Assembly: GCF_000016525.1 (NCBI RefSeq) | Contig: NC_009515.1 | Coordinates: 956,501-1,020,500 of the forward strand | DNA from: Methanobrevibacter smithii ATCC 35061 | GTDB taxonomy: Archaea; Methanobacteriota; Methanobacteria; Methanobacteriales; Methanobacteriaceae | Length of the DNA: 64,000 nt | Direction: 5' to 3' | Shown: piece by piece, positions 19,143 through 29,234 of the stretch | How positions within the stretch are numbered: the stretch's first letter is position 1 | How the letters are laid out: each line of letters begins with the position of its first letter | Translations under genes and position numbers: made by a program | Notes under the pieces: model-generated | Seen by the model: the letters and a program-made list of their open reading frames with translations, nothing else | What the model was told of the DNA's origin: nothing | Databases searched by the model: none

Positions 19143-19844
19143 TTAAATACCTCCAGTTAATAATACACAAAATACTCCAACTACTATAGATGCAATAGCA
19201 CAAGATAATGCTCCTCTACCAATCCTTTTAAATTTAGGATCGTGCATACCTTCAATAGTACCACCAATGTTATAAGAAGCAATAACCGAATTAATAAAGA
19301 ACACACCTACACCTAATATAGCAGCTAAACCTATACTAATAGCAGGGTCAGTGAAGTAAGTAGATTTTTGAACAGCAGCATCAATAGCATAGTATACTAA
19401 TCCACCACCAAATCCTCCAAAGAGACCACCTATAAGACCACTAATAAAACAAGTAGTAGGTACACCGTGTCCTTCAGTACCCGGAGTTTTATACTTTTCT
19501 TGATTACGTTTGGTAATTATATCAACAGGCACTTTAGATGCTGCAGGAACAATACCTACACCATATACATATATGAAATTAGCAATGAGCATAGTAATAC
19601 CCATCATAATCATAGCACCTATTGCACCACCAATACCTACTACAAACCATGGCTCACCAGTCATAGTTGCAGCAGTAATAAGACCTGTTAAACCTGCACC
19701 AGCAGCTAACATAGCGGTACCAGTACCTACACCAGTAGCGGTTGCCATAGCTGCAGGAGCTCCCCCTACAGGAATAAAGTGCACACCTGCACCAATCATA
19801 ACTCCGCCTATAGCGACGAATAAAATTACAAAAATTGGATCCAT
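19143..19844 (-). CDS. mtrD: tetrahydromethanopterin S-methyltransferase subunit D
   Basis: A 233-residue membrane subunit rich in Gly and Ala with about six helices. The frame can be extended to 19895 into mtrE, but the ATG at 19844 (MDPIFVILFVAIGG) has AAGGAGG eight bases before it and matches the known MtrD start. It belongs to the Na+ channel part of Mtr. Confidence 0.95.
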   Translation of the reverse strand: MDPIFVILFVAIGGVMIGAGVHFIPVGGAPAAMATATGVGTGTAMLAAGAGLTGLITAATMTGEPWFVVGIGGAIGAMIMMGITMLIANFIYVYGVGIVPAASKVPVDIITKRNQEKYKTPGTEGHGVPTTCFISGLIGGLFGGFGGGLVYYAIDAAVQKSTYFTDPAISIGLAAILGVGVFFINSVIASYNIGGTIEGMHDPKFKRIGRGALSCAIASIVVGVFCVLLTGGI

Positions 19845-19857
19845 AATCGAAACCTCC

Positions 19858-20736
19858 TTAATCTTCCTCATATGGTCCGTAACGGTTTCTTGCAAATACT
19901 TCTAATCTGTCATTCATAATAATTAATAAAATGACAATGATGAAACCAACGACTAAACCACCATAAATTCCGAATACAACAGTATTCCAAAAACTAAAGA
20001 ATACTACAAGACCAAAACAGAAACCGGTTAAAGGTCCACCAAATTTAGCACAGAAGTTTACTACATCCATAGAGTTTTTTGCACCCATAGGAGCATTAGT
20101 AACAATATCTCCTTGAATAGCTACAGGAGTTCCTCCACCAAATTCGAACTTTTGATATTCACTTTCAGCACCGTAATGAACATCCCCAGTTGAAGAACCG
20201 ATAGCTCCAAGAGCAATACCCCAAAGTACTGCTAAGAGTGGTAATGGGAATACATGTAATGTAGTACCGTTTAATGGGATAATCATTAAATATGAAATTC
20301 CAACAATACAAAAGCTAGTTATAAATCCGTGACCAACAATAGGTCCTAAAGATTGAGTTAACACATCCATAAATAATGGCTGTTCAAATTGAGATTGACC
20401 AACAATCCTACCCATATGGGATGTGACAGTATAAATAGCGTGAACAAAAGCAGCGACACAAGATCCCATTGCAATTGAAATAATAGGTACGAAACCTAAC
20501 ATAATTAATACATATGCAATAGATCCAGCAACACCACACCAAACACCATAAGCGACCGGTTCACCAGAAGCCGCTTTGTTTATCATACGGTGTAAATGTC
20601 CCATTTGCGGAGCAAGTTGAACTTGAGAGTTTGGGTTACTTTGAGAACCGATATCAGATTCTAAATCCTCAGCAGCTCCACCAATAGTTGCAACTGCACC
20701 CATTAATGCGACAACACCTAATGTTACAGGGTCCAT
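19858..20736 (-). CDS. mtrE: tetrahydromethanopterin S-methyltransferase subunit E
   Basis: The first gene of the mtr operon codes for a 292-residue membrane subunit with six or more helices (for example GSIAYVLIMLGFVPIISIAMG). The frame opens at 20772, but the ATG at 20736 (MDPVTLGVVALMGAVATIGG) follows GGAGG and matches the family start. Its leader carries several inverted repeats described separately. Confidence 0.96.
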   Translation of the reverse strand: MDPVTLGVVALMGAVATIGGAAEDLESDIGSQSNPNSQVQLAPQMGHLHRMINKAASGEPVAYGVWCGVAGSIAYVLIMLGFVPIISIAMGSCVAAFVHAIYTVTSHMGRIVGQSQFEQPLFMDVLTQSLGPIVGHGFITSFCIVGISYLMIIPLNGTTLHVFPLPLLAVLWGIALGAIGSSTGDVHYGAESEYQKFEFGGGTPVAIQGDIVTNAPMGAKNSMDVVNFCAKFGGPLTGFCFGLVVFFSFWNTVVFGIYGGLVVGFIIVILLIIMNDRLEVFARNRYGPYEED

Positions 20737-20903
20737 AATTTTTTCCTCCATATTTTTTATTAAATTGATCATTTAATAAACGTGAGATATATTCAATAGA
20801 ATATATGCGATAAATTGCGATTTTTATTCCATATAAAAATCAATTAAATGATACCAATAGAATTTTCTATTGATACTTAACTTTTTTTCAATATTAATAT
20901 AAA
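20737..20903 (-). promoter_or_regulatory. mtr promoter and leader with three dyads
   Basis: The minus-strand TATA box TTTATATTA is at 20895-20903, predicting a start near 20873 and a leader of about 137 bases. At the predicted start lies CAATAGAATTTTCTATTG (20855-20872), two 8-bp arms around TT. Further in are ATATATTC/GAATATAT (20787-20806) and, 10 bases before the GGAGG site, ATTAAAT/ATTTAAT (20759-20777). Use as operator or RNA hairpins is inference. Confidence 0.6.
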
Positions 20904-20946
20904 TGTTTTACTAAAAAATTTTAAGGTATACTTAAATTTAAGGAAT

Positions 20947-20970
20947 AAATAGATGAAAAATCACCTATTT
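20947..20970 (-). terminator. hairpin after mcrA
   Basis: On the minus strand AAATAGGTGA and TCATCTATTT pair over ten positions (one G-U) with a four-base loop, 18 bases past the mcrA stop. No long T run follows, so termination here may be partial or depend on factors. Confidence 0.45.
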
Positions 20971-20988
20971 AACCTATTTGTTTCAAAT

Positions 20989-22644
20989 TTATTTTGCTGG
21001 GGTGATGACAGTTCTTTCACCGGATGGTTCGAACTCTCTTAATGCACCTTTAGCAAATTCTTCACGAGGTTTACTGAAGTCGAATACTAAGTTTTTATCA
21101 GCAAATGCGATTTTAACTAATGGGTTGAAAGACCAAGCATCTCCACGAGCTGCGTGAGGAGCTTGAGCGATACCAGCGTATTCACCTTGGTGACCTACGT
21201 TCATTGCGTAGTTAGGGTAGTTTGGTCCTCTCATTTCGAGTGGTAAACCTTCATCATTTCTGATGGAGAATACGTTAGCTGCACCACATTGATCTTGTAA
21301 ATCGTATCCGTAGAAACCTAATCTGGAATGTTGTTCTTTGTGTAAGTACATACCTAAGTACCATGCACTTAAACCAGTTTGAGCATTACCAGTAGCGAAT
21401 GCAGTGGAACAACCAGCTGCCGCTGAAATAACAGAAGCCCTTTGAGATCCACCGAAGTGAGTTTCAAGTAAAGCTGGGTATTCTTCGTATTGTTCTAATG
21501 CGTAGAATGAAACTTCAGAACCTACATCAAGAACAGTGTCCATGTTATTAGGTGCTTCAGTTAATCCACCATATTTGTCTTCTACGTAATCTTTACCATA
21601 GTAAGTGAAGTCATCTAATACATCATCAGTATATGCTGCAGTAGCATATTGAGTGAATCCTACACCACCAGACATGTAAGAACCTAACCAAATTTGGTCG
21701 TATAATGCAGCACCTAAAGCTACTACATCTAAGGTTGAACGTACTGGGTCGTCAGCATTTACTCTGGAAGATTGACAGATATCTGCCATGAAACCAAATG
21801 GAACTCCACCTAACTCGTTTTCTGCTCTTGCTCTTCTTACAGGTAAGTAAGTACCCATGTGAATAACTTCTGCGTGTTTGGATGCGTATGCGAAGTCACC
21901 AGTAGCTCCTTCACCAGCACATTGGTTGTATGCAGAAATCATTGACATACCAATTTGCATTGCAGACCATCTTGAGGTAGTACCTCCGTCACAAACTCTT
22001 CCTACGATAGCAGGAATTCTTACAGCTTGCCATACACTTCCACCAACTTCTTCTTTTAAAGCTGCTGCTTGTTCTTCATTGAACTCTTTGTTGATGTCTA
22101 AAACGAATGCTGAATCAATTTCATCAGCTAATTCATCGTCACCAGTAAATACTTTAACATAACTGTCTTGTACTACTAATGGGTCAGTTTCTACCATGTG
22201 TTCTTGAACTACTGCTGCACCAGGCATTGCGTGGTTTACAGTTTCTAAGTATTCAGTGATTGTTTCAGGAGTTACTTCAATACCTAACCTTTTTTCAAGA
22301 ACGTTGTGAGCAGTATTTAAACCTACAATTACAGTTCTTCTAATATCGTCCCAAGCTTGTTGGATAGCTGCGTTGTTAATGAAGTGTAAATCGTCACCTT
22401 CTACATAAGTATCAGTAGTAGATAATTGGTAAGACATTAAAGCCCTTTGACCTAAAGGAGTACCAATGTCTGGGTTGTACATTGGAATTCCTCTTTTTTC
22501 AGCGATTTCTTTACCTTCTTTTACGAATGCGCTTTTTCTTTCAGATTGTTTCCAACCGCCCATGTTATAGAAAGTGGTTCTTTTATCAGTTGGACCTTCA
22601 CTGAATTTGTTTTTCATTGCATCTAAGAATTTTTTATCTGCCAT
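20989..22644 (-). CDS. mcrA: methyl-coenzyme M reductase alpha subunit
   Basis: McrA holds the F430 active site that makes methane from methyl-coenzyme M and coenzyme B. The 551-residue protein shows the sites known to be modified in this enzyme: [11 protein letters not shown] (methyl-His), [11 protein letters not shown] (methyl-Arg, target of Mmp10), [10 protein letters not shown] (methyl-Gln), and [11 protein letters not shown] with the Gly that becomes thioglycine and the Cys that may be methylated. I use the ATG at 22644 (MADKKFLD), since an ATG at 22656 sits directly against its GG and overlaps mcrG. It is last in mcrBDCGA. Confidence 0.99.
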   Translation of the reverse strand: MADKKFLDAMKNKFSEGPTDKRTTFYNMGGWKQSERKSAFVKEGKEIAEKRGIPMYNPDIGTPLGQRALMSYQLSTTDTYVEGDDLHFINNAAIQQAWDDIRRTVIVGLNTAHNVLEKRLGIEVTPETITEYLETVNHAMPGAAVVQEHMVETDPLVVQDSYVKVFTGDDELADEIDSAFVLDINKEFNEEQAAALKEEVGGSVWQAVRIPAIVGRVCDGGTTSRWSAMQIGMSMISAYNQCAGEGATGDFAYASKHAEVIHMGTYLPVRRARAENELGGVPFGFMADICQSSRVNADDPVRSTLDVVALGAALYDQIWLGSYMSGGVGFTQYATAAYTDDVLDDFTYYGKDYVEDKYGGLTEAPNNMDTVLDVGSEVSFYALEQYEEYPALLETHFGGSQRASVISAAAGCSTAFATGNAQTGLSAWYLGMYLHKEQHSRLGFYGYDLQDQCGAANVFSIRNDEGLPLEMRGPNYPNYAMNVGHQGEYAGIAQAPHAARGDAWSFNPLVKIAFADKNLVFDFSKPREEFAKGALREFEPSGERTVITPAK

Positions 22645-22646
22645 AC

Positions 22647-23408
22647 TTAATCCCATCCTTTAACTGGATTGAATGCACCAAATGATCTGGATACGTGAAT
22701 GTTTTTTAACACTTCAACAGCTTCAGTATCATCTTTGTATGCTTCACCATCAATTCTGTAAATTGTGGTTTTTGATTTTAAGGTTTCTTCATCTAATGGT
22801 TCACCTAATACTACTGGTTCGTCTAAGTCTACACCGATTTGGTCTCTTACCATTTCAACGTTACCAGTTTCTTTGTTGAATACTTGTCTTCTAAGCATAT
22901 CAAACATTAAACCATTTTCGTCTAACCTTAAAGAGTGACCGTGTACACCTGCACCTCTAATACCAGTTCTTGCAGTATCAAAGTATTCGGTTTCTAAGAG
23001 GTATTTGGAAATACGTTCAATATCTCTTTCCCTAGCTTCGATAACTTGTCTTCCGGATAAAGTACCAGTATCAATTCCTCTGAATCTGTTTAAATAAGAC
23101 CTTGCTCTTAAGTAAGGTTGAGCTGGTGCGAAGTACATTGAGTCTACAAATTGGATGTATCTAATCCTGTCCCCTGCTTTTGCACCTGCAATAGGGGTAA
23201 CTAATTCTCTTACAATGTCATCAGGCTCATCCATTTCATCTAATGGTGGGTGAACACTTTTGTATTCTTCACCTGGAGCTCTGTGACCTAATATTTTTAC
23301 TACGTCTTCATCAGAGATTTCTCTTAACTTTTCTAACTCGTAATCTGGATTACAAAAGTTTCTTCTGTTTTGAGCAACCTGAGAAGTACCTGGATAAATT
23401 TGTGCCAT
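22647..23408 (-). CDS. mcrG: methyl-coenzyme M reductase gamma subunit
   Basis: A 253-residue gamma subunit with the family start [25 protein letters not shown] and [14 protein letters not shown]. It forms part of the hexameric Mcr and lines the substrate channel. AGGAGATG stands before the ATG. The order mcrC, mcrG, mcrA with gaps of only two bases fits a single transcript. Confidence 0.98.
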   Translation of the reverse strand: MAQIYPGTSQVAQNRRNFCNPDYELEKLREISDEDVVKILGHRAPGEEYKSVHPPLDEMDEPDDIVRELVTPIAGAKAGDRIRYIQFVDSMYFAPAQPYLRARSYLNRFRGIDTGTLSGRQVIEARERDIERISKYLLETEYFDTARTGIRGAGVHGHSLRLDENGLMFDMLRRQVFNKETGNVEMVRDQIGVDLDEPVVLGEPLDEETLKSKTTIYRIDGEAYKDDTEAVEVLKNIHVSRSFGAFNPVKGWD

Positions 23409-23410
23409 AA

Positions 23411-24010
23411 TTATGCATCTCCTAATGCTAATTTAACTTTTCTAATAATTTCATCTAATTTTTCCTGTGAGATTGTTTCTCCGCGAATAACTCCACTAAC
23501 AATATCAACAATGTGTCCTTCTGTTTTAACATCCTCTTCAGATGGCATGACTTTAGAAGTTTTTACACCAATTTTGGCAAAATCTTCACAGTCAACTGGA
23601 GATTCACAAATGATAATACAAGGCTTGTTTACATTCCTTAAAATCAATCTAGCTTTGTAGATTAAATGATTTTTAACTCCTCCTAAATGAATAACAAGTA
23701 ATTTAAAATTACTCATTTGTTCCACTTCCTTATCAGTGAGACCAAATAATGTACCACCAGAAGCTGGAGCATCATGAGGAACACCTGCACCTGCATTTAA
23801 TACCATTGTACTAGTCAAAACATTGGATTCACGTAATCCAAAAGTGATTTCACAAACAGGTTTAGTAATATGTCTACGTCCTGGAGACATAGCAACAGCT
23901 AAAACTTCAGCCCCACATTCAGCAAATGTGCCTCTTTGTGCAAGACCTCCACCTTTGCCCATACCACCTGTTGCTCTGCAATCAACTACGTGAGTACATC
24001 TTCCAATCAT
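23411..24010 (-). CDS. mcrC: methyl-coenzyme M reductase operon protein C
   Basis: McrC is an accessory protein; in other methanogens it belongs to the ATP-dependent complex that activates Mcr. About 199 residues are present. The start [22 protein letters not shown] with two cysteines and a glycine loop is typical. I use the ATG at 24010, preceded by AAGGATGA. An earlier ATG at 24022 abuts its GG, and the longest frame (24034) overlaps mcrD. Confidence 0.94.
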   Translation of the reverse strand: MIGRCTHVVDCRATGGMGKGGGLAQRGTFAECGAEVLAVAMSPGRRHITKPVCEITFGLRESNVLTSTMVLNAGAGVPHDAPASGGTLFGLTDKEVEQMSNFKLLVIHLGGVKNHLIYKARLILRNVNKPCIIICESPVDCEDFAKIGVKTSKVMPSEEDVKTEGHIVDIVSGVIRGETISQEKLDEIIRKVKLALGDA

Positions 24011-24011
24011 T

Positions 24012-24464
24012 TTAAAAGTCATCCTTTCTAACAATATTTACATGATCTTCAAAACTTGAATATTGATCAGTCATTCCAATTAATTCATCAGGTAAATCTG
24101 CATCACCATATTTAATTCTATCAGAAACTGTTCTTTCCTTTCTGATGTAATTTGTTTTGTCTTGATTAATATCAAAACCAAAAGGAATATGTTTCTTGCA
24201 GATTTCTTCAATTTTTTTAACTGTAGACTCCATTGTCAATTCAACAAAAATTCTACCAGTTTTAACTTTAAGAACAACATCTTCGCCATTAATGTTAATC
24301 ACTCTACGTTCTCTATATTGTGGCGGTAAAGTTTCTTCAGTTTTTGGAAATCTCGGACCATGAATTACAGTCCTTTTAACATCTTCAAGTGATTCGATGT
24401 CATTTAACAACTTTTCTGTTGTGTCACTTCCAAGCACTCGGTATGGGAATATTTCAATATCCAT
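24012..24464 (-). CDS. mcrD: methyl-coenzyme M reductase operon protein D
   Basis: McrD is a small accessory protein of about 150 residues that associates with Mcr and is thought to help in assembly or F430 delivery. The start [20 protein letters not shown] matches the family. An ATG five codons upstream (24479) is also possible; neither has a strong ribosome-binding site. It lies between mcrB and mcrC. Confidence 0.92.
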   Translation of the reverse strand: MDIEIFPYRVLGSDTTEKLLNDIESLEDVKRTVIHGPRFPKTEETLPPQYRERRVININGEDVVLKVKTGRIFVELTMESTVKKIEEICKKHIPFGFDINQDKTNYIRKERTVSDRIKYGDADLPDELIGMTDQYSSFEDHVNIVRKDDF

Positions 24465-24507
24465 TTTTTTGCCGTCCATGAAAAATTAGATTTAAATATT
24501 AAATTAA

Positions 24508-25839
24508 TTAGATGTCACCTTTAATATCATCAGCTGCTAAAGCAACATATTTGAGAGGTTCTCTAAATTCATCAACTTGACTGTATACTTCTTTAATTAA
24601 ACCAGAAGTTGCTTCTGGTGAAAAGAGTTGTGTTCCTGCATCTAAGGACATAGCAGCAGCTACACAAGGGATACAGAATCCTTTACTGTGTCTGGTTACA
24701 ACGTGGTTACCGTTAAAGAGACCAGGGCCTCCTCCACCGTAGATAGAGTGACTGAAGAAAGAGAATCCTACAGCTACACCTTCTGCTCTACCGTAGTCAA
24801 TACTTGGTAAACCAGTAGCAAATTCAATGTTATCATTGAAGTATAATAAAGTGGATGGAATACCTTGAGCAGCACGAGCAGCACCAATGTTTACCATAAC
24901 AGCAGCAGCAGCACCAGCAGCAGCATATGCGTTCCATAAAGCTGCGTCATCAGTGTTATAAATTGAGAAATCGGTTAAGTCTTTTTGAGGAGCAATAACT
25001 CCGTCAGCTTCAGCTCTAGCGATAGTTCCATTTACAACACTACCAACAGTACCTTCTTTTGCATTATCTTTTACTAAATCTAAAACCATATTGTCAGCAT
25101 TCATACCTTGGTAAGCTAAACCTAATAAGTGTAATCTTTCGTATGCACCAATAGCATCACCCATTTCAAACATAGCAGTTTGTTCGAAAATAGATGCTAA
25201 AGCAGTAGCTTGGAAAGTGTTTTTTAAGGTAGCAGCAGCAAAATCATTTGCTTTAACACCTCTTAATGCATAACCTGCACCTTCGAGTTTTTGTGGAATG
25301 TCTAACATAGTAGCAATGTTGGATCCTTTGTAATCTACAGATTGTGGGCATCTACCTAATACTGCAGCTTTTACGAAGTTTGCATCATAGATACTTACGT
25401 CACATACATCAATAATAGCTTGTACTAATGAAGTTGCGGTAGATAATGGAGCAACAGAGTATTCTGCAGCAACATCAATTCTTTTAGATGGAACTTGTAC
25501 TAATAATCTTTTACCTCCGGAAATAGGTTCAACTTTAGTATCATCATCTTCAGAAATTTGTATCATTTCTTTCATTTTTTCTGCAATTGCACCCGCATTT
25601 GCTACAATATCAATATCTAATTCCCTTCCTAATATTTTGGATTTGTCTCCACCGACTGAACCAGTTTTGACAGATTTTTCAAGACCTTCTAAGTTTACTG
25701 CAACAGTTCTTTTTACACCTTTAACGATGTTTTGAATAGCAGTGTTCCTGAGTGGACTTAAAGCTTCGATTGGAACATCAGATACAACTAATGAGCCTCT
25801 ATCGTCGTATAAATCGACTTTATCATCAAACTTTGCCAT
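24508..25839 (-). CDS. mcrB: methyl-coenzyme M reductase beta subunit
   Basis: A 443-residue beta subunit of Mcr, beginning [19 protein letters not shown] and holding the conserved [21 protein letters not shown] segment that contributes to the coenzyme B channel. It is the first gene of the operon. Its AGGAGGG site directly follows an 8-bp leader hairpin. Length is usual for the family. Confidence 0.98.
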   Translation of the reverse strand: MAKFDDKVDLYDDRGSLVVSDVPIEALSPLRNTAIQNIVKGVKRTVAVNLEGLEKSVKTGSVGGDKSKILGRELDIDIVANAGAIAEKMKEMIQISEDDDTKVEPISGGKRLLVQVPSKRIDVAAEYSVAPLSTATSLVQAIIDVCDVSIYDANFVKAAVLGRCPQSVDYKGSNIATMLDIPQKLEGAGYALRGVKANDFAAATLKNTFQATALASIFEQTAMFEMGDAIGAYERLHLLGLAYQGMNADNMVLDLVKDNAKEGTVGSVVNGTIARAEADGVIAPQKDLTDFSIYNTDDAALWNAYAAAGAAAAVMVNIGAARAAQGIPSTLLYFNDNIEFATGLPSIDYGRAEGVAVGFSFFSHSIYGGGGPGLFNGNHVVTRHSKGFCIPCVAAAMSLDAGTQLFSPEATSGLIKEVYSQVDEFREPLKYVALAADDIKGDI

Positions 25840-26031
25840 TTTTTCCCTCCTAATTAAATAGAGTATTTAATATACCACCTATATTTGAGTGAAATTTTCA
25901 CACAAAATTGGATAAAGCTATACACAATAATTTTGTAGAATAGCTAACCATATGGTATACAGTTCTTATTTTAATTAAGATATAATATAAACATTACCAA
26001 TGGAATAATTTAGAAAACTTTATAAACTATA
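25840..26031 (-). promoter_or_regulatory. mcr promoter and leader
   Basis: The minus-strand TATA box TTTATATTA is at 25983-25991, predicting a start near 25961 and a leader of about 122 bases. Dyads: ACCATATGGT (25947-25956), GTGAAATTTTCAC (25889-25901) and, next to the AGGAGGG site, ATTAAATA/TATTTAAT with a three-base loop (25853-25871). A plus-facing TATA-like box TTTATAAACTATA lies at 26019-26031. The remaining gap to 26395 is A/T-rich and I see nothing else in it. Confidence 0.6.
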
Positions 26032-26395
26032 AGAGTTCCTAAAAACTTAAGAACAATAATTACAAAAGTAATACTTTAAACATAAGATATCTGAATATTT
26101 ATTTCAATAATAAAGCAATTAAAAACCATATTTAAAAAAATAAACTTGATATTATTATCAAAAATTATTAGACAACTATTATTATACAATAATTACTTTA
26201 AATTCCGTGTTAAATCAAAATTTAAAAAAATATATCAAATAAAAGCTCCAATAATATAAAAATTAATAAATTTAATACAAGAAATGACAAATTTTTTAAA
26301 CAAACAAACATATTTTATCAAAAATACTGTAAAATAATCAACAATTCAGAAAAATAAAATTATTATAAAAAATGGTAAAAATAATACTGAATTAG

Positions 26396-26406
26396 TTTAT
26401 ATAATA
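26396..26406 (+). promoter_or_regulatory. mmp10 TATA box, leaderless transcript likely
   Basis: TTTATATAATA starts 33 bases before the mmp10 ATG. Archaeal transcription usually begins about 25-30 bases after the centre of the TATA box, so the mRNA would start at or just before the ATG. No ribosome-binding site is visible. Confidence 0.55.
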
Positions 26407-26428
26407 CTAAAAACATAATAAAAATATT

Positions 26429-27676
26429 ATGCAAGTTGTAGCAGATGTTGGAGGAATTCCTGGAAAAGATTGTAACGGTTTTTGTAAGTACTGTTACTTC
26501 AGAAAGGTAAAAGAAGTTAAAGCATTTGGCTGTGCTCACTGCTTACCTAATAAAATTGGCTGTGACAGATGTAGTAAGGGAATAACCGACTCACAAAGTG
26601 AATTTAGATCTCCATTTGAAGTAATTACTGAAGTTCAAAATGCTTTGATGATGCAACCTAATTTTAGAGAAAACGACATTAAAGTAAATATTAGCGGAGG
26701 AGGAGATGTTAGCTGCTATCCCTATCTTGAAAATTTAACAGCTAATTTAAATCAGTTTTCACTTAAATCCCATTTAGGTTATACCTGTGGAAAAGGCATT
26801 ACTGAAAGTGAAATAGCTTCCAGATTAATTAATAATGGTGTCGATGAAGTTACATTTACTGTTTTTTCAACAGACCCTAAACTTAGGAGAGAATGGGTAA
26901 AAGACAAAAAACCTGAAGAAGCTCTAAAAGCTTGTCAAATCTTTTGTGAAAATGCTGATTTAACAGGAGCAGGAGTAATAATTCCTGGAGTTAATGACGG
27001 TGATGTACTTAGACAAACCTGCAATACCTTGGAAGAATGGGGTGCTAAAGGATTTATCTTGATGAGATTTGCAAACACCTTCAATGAGGGATTAATTTTA
27101 GGAAATGAACCTATTCTTAAAGGAATTGAATCACAGCCTGTTGAAGAATTTGGTCAGTTAGTTGAAGAAATTAATAAAGAATATAATTTCAGAGTAACAG
27201 GCACTCCATTATGTGATCCTGAAACTGGCGGCCCATTTGCAATAGCTAAAGATGAAAATGAAATATTTTTACAATTTATTAAAAAAGTGACCGGAGAAGC
27301 TACCATAATTACATCTAAAATAGCTGCACCATTTATAAGTAAAATATTTGATAAAATAGATGCAGATAATGTAAATGTAATCGGAGTTCCAAAAGAAATA
27401 GCTTGTTTAATTACAAAAGAAGACCTGGAACAAATTGATTTAAGTGAAGTGAAACAGGCAGTTATTATTCCAGGACGTGCCTTTGTTCATCAATTAGATG
27501 CTGAGAGAATTCTAAGTGCTGACGGTGTAGAACGTATTGTTGGCCGCGGCCCGGATACTTTAACAATAGATGGTGAACTCAGCTTTGATAAAACAGACGA
27601 AAATGTTATTGAAGAAGAATTAACACAATTTAATGATTTGGTTGATGCCATTAACTTCTTTGGAATGAGAATATAA
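26429..27676 (+). CDS. mmp10: McrA arginine methyltransferase, radical SAM (marker 10)
   Basis: Methanogenesis marker 10 is the radical SAM, cobamide-dependent enzyme known to methylate an active-site arginine of McrA. The 415-residue protein has CX3CX2C at C15, C19 and C22 for the [4Fe-4S] cluster. Another four-cysteine group follows (C35, C38, C45, C48), probably for an additional metal site. VNISGGGDVSCYPYLE follows, typical of radical SAM. It faces away from the mcr operon across a 589-bp gap, a sensible place for an Mcr-modifying enzyme. Confidence 0.93.
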   Translation: MQVVADVGGIPGKDCNGFCKYCYFRKVKEVKAFGCAHCLPNKIGCDRCSKGITDSQSEFRSPFEVITEVQNALMMQPNFRENDIKVNISGGGDVSCYPYLENLTANLNQFSLKSHLGYTCGKGITESEIASRLINNGVDEVTFTVFSTDPKLRREWVKDKKPEEALKACQIFCENADLTGAGVIIPGVNDGDVLRQTCNTLEEWGAKGFILMRFANTFNEGLILGNEPILKGIESQPVEEFGQLVEEINKEYNFRVTGTPLCDPETGGPFAIAKDENEIFLQFIKKVTGEATIITSKIAAPFISKIFDKIDADNVNVIGVPKEIACLITKEDLEQIDLSEVKQAVIIPGRAFVHQLDAERILSADGVERIVGRGPDTLTIDGELSFDKTDENVIEEELTQFNDLVDAINFFGMRI

Positions 27677-27690
27677 AAAAAGTAGATGAT

Positions 27691-28611
27691 TTAAGAATCA
27701 TCAATAAGGGAACTTTCAGTGTGGATTTTTACTAAGATATAATCATACATGAAAGACTTTTTAATTTCAGCCAAGTCGGATAATTTTTTACCTTCTATAA
27801 CTACATTTTCAATTAGTTCATGATATTTATCATAATTTAATTTTACCCTGACTCCATCAAGCTGCACTGTAATAGGTGCTGGAGATATGATATCTTCAAT
27901 AGCTGGAACCTGATTTTCAATAGCATTTTTAACTACAATAGATGGTACAAGTGGCGGATCCAATGCCATTTCTCTTTTTTTATTATTTAAAATTGTTTCA
28001 ATTGTATCCACTAAATTATTAAGAGCTCTTATATCTGGACCTCTTTTAAGTCTTCTTGGAATCCTGCCAAGCCCACCAACATATGCATCAGCACCTGGAA
28101 GTTCTTCAATTGGAATTTCTGGAGCTCCAGTTACAATAACAGGAACATTAATGTCATCATATAAAAAGGATTTTTCTTGAATACAATTTTTAAAACTGCC
28201 TAATGCAAAAACAGCCACATCATGTTCTTCAATTAAGCTTTTTTCTTCTTCAGTGATTCCTGAAGTTCCTTTCCCATCTCCTCTGGCCAATCCAATCATA
28301 TTGTCTTTAGCACCAAATTCACGCAAATACTCAGAAATATCACATGCTGCATGAGGCAGGTGATGTCTTGCAAGTGTTGGAGATACAATAGCTATTTCAG
28401 AACCTGCCATTGGAGCTACTGTTACCTTAGCAAGCAATTCTTTAGCCTTATTTTTAATAACATCAACATCTTCTAAAGGAATAGGTAAATTTAAAACCAA
28501 TTCCATTTGTAAAATGTTTTCCTGAAGGATGAAACCTCCTAAATCTTCAATAAGTTCCTTGACTTCTTCACTTTTGTGAACTCCACCAGTATATGTTAAT
28601 GTTTCATACAT
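27691..28611 (-). CDS. methanogenesis marker protein 7
   Basis: A 306-residue protein of the methanogenesis marker 7 family ([30 protein letters not shown] is written here only in part as [18 protein letters not shown]). In other methanogens it is reported with Mcr activation proteins; its chemistry is unknown. Conserved stretches include [22 protein letters not shown]-like residues 90-112 and a glycine-rich [17 protein letters not shown]. No membrane helix is present. It ends 14 bases after mmp10 in convergent orientation. The following 171-residue gene lies upstream in the same orientation. Confidence 0.8.
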   Translation of the reverse strand: MYETLTYTGGVHKSEEVKELIEDLGGFILQENILQMELVLNLPIPLEDVDVIKNKAKELLAKVTVAPMAGSEIAIVSPTLARHHLPHAACDISEYLREFGAKDNMIGLARGDGKGTSGITEEEKSLIEEHDVAVFALGSFKNCIQEKSFLYDDINVPVIVTGAPEIPIEELPGADAYVGGLGRIPRRLKRGPDIRALNNLVDTIETILNNKKREMALDPPLVPSIVVKNAIENQVPAIEDIISPAPITVQLDGVRVKLNYDKYHELIENVVIEGKKLSDLAEIKKSFMYDYILVKIHTESSLIDDS

Positions 28612-28659
28612 CTAAAAAATCCCTTATATAATTTATTAAGTAAGTTTTTTACATTATTT

Positions 28660-29175
28660 CTATATTAACTTTTCCAAAATTTCGTATCTTTTTTCAAGTC
28701 TTACAAATGGATTTTTAGATACAAAATTGTGTGACGAAATCTCAATTAATGTTTGTGTTTCATTTTGAACTTCATCAGCCAAATAATCCGGATATACTAC
28801 ATAATCATAGTTTTCATCATCAATAGTAAACCCCATACTTTCAGCAGTGTCTTTTAAAAAGTTAGAATAAACTTTAATGTGAATACTGTTTTTGACATTA
28901 TTATTAAGATATTTTTTAGCTAATGGATAATCATCAAAAAATGAAAGTATTTCTTCATCAGTTAAATTATTGTTAAAATCTATTTTTTTAATGCTTTCAA
29001 AAATCTGGACTGATGAATTAACTTTAAGTGGAATAGAGTCTATTTCAACCTTACTTTCAGATAATAAAATAGCCAAATCCCCATCATTCTTATTGGGGTG
29101 TTTATTAACCTTATAATTTTTTATTCCAACTAACTTTACAAGATCTTCACACATAGGTGTTGTGACAATTTTCAT
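28660..29175 (-). CDS. conserved methanogen protein of unknown function
   Basis: A 171-residue soluble protein that I do not recognise with certainty. It begins MKIVTTPMCEDLVKLVGIKN, has DGDLAILLSESKVEIDSIPLKV in the N-terminal half and DYVVYPDYLADEVQNETQTLIE near residue 125. There is no membrane helix, no signal peptide and only one cysteine (C9). It lies 48 bases upstream of mmp7 on the same strand and may be co-transcribed with it. It has no visible ribosome-binding site and shares a 59-bp divergent region with comB. The place suggests a link to Mcr or coenzyme M; this is inference. Confidence 0.75.
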   Translation of the reverse strand: MKIVTTPMCEDLVKLVGIKNYKVNKHPNKNDGDLAILLSESKVEIDSIPLKVNSSVQIFESIKKIDFNNNLTDEEILSFFDDYPLAKKYLNNNVKNSIHIKVYSNFLKDTAESMGFTIDDENYDYVVYPDYLADEVQNETQTLIEISSHNFVSKNPFVRLEKRYEILEKLI

Positions 29176-29234
29176 ACTAATAATTATTATAAAAAGTAAA
29201 ATTTAAAATTAATTAATTTTTATAAATATGAATC

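Noticed and set aside
19510-19905. Plus-strand frame of 131 residues opposite mtrD
   Set aside because: It mirrors the Gly/Ala-rich mtrD codons, has no ribosome-binding site, and mtrD is certain.
25992-26395. tRNA or small gene in the mcr-mmp10 gap
   Set aside because: The stretch is very A/T-rich, with no cloverleaf arms and no supported frame.
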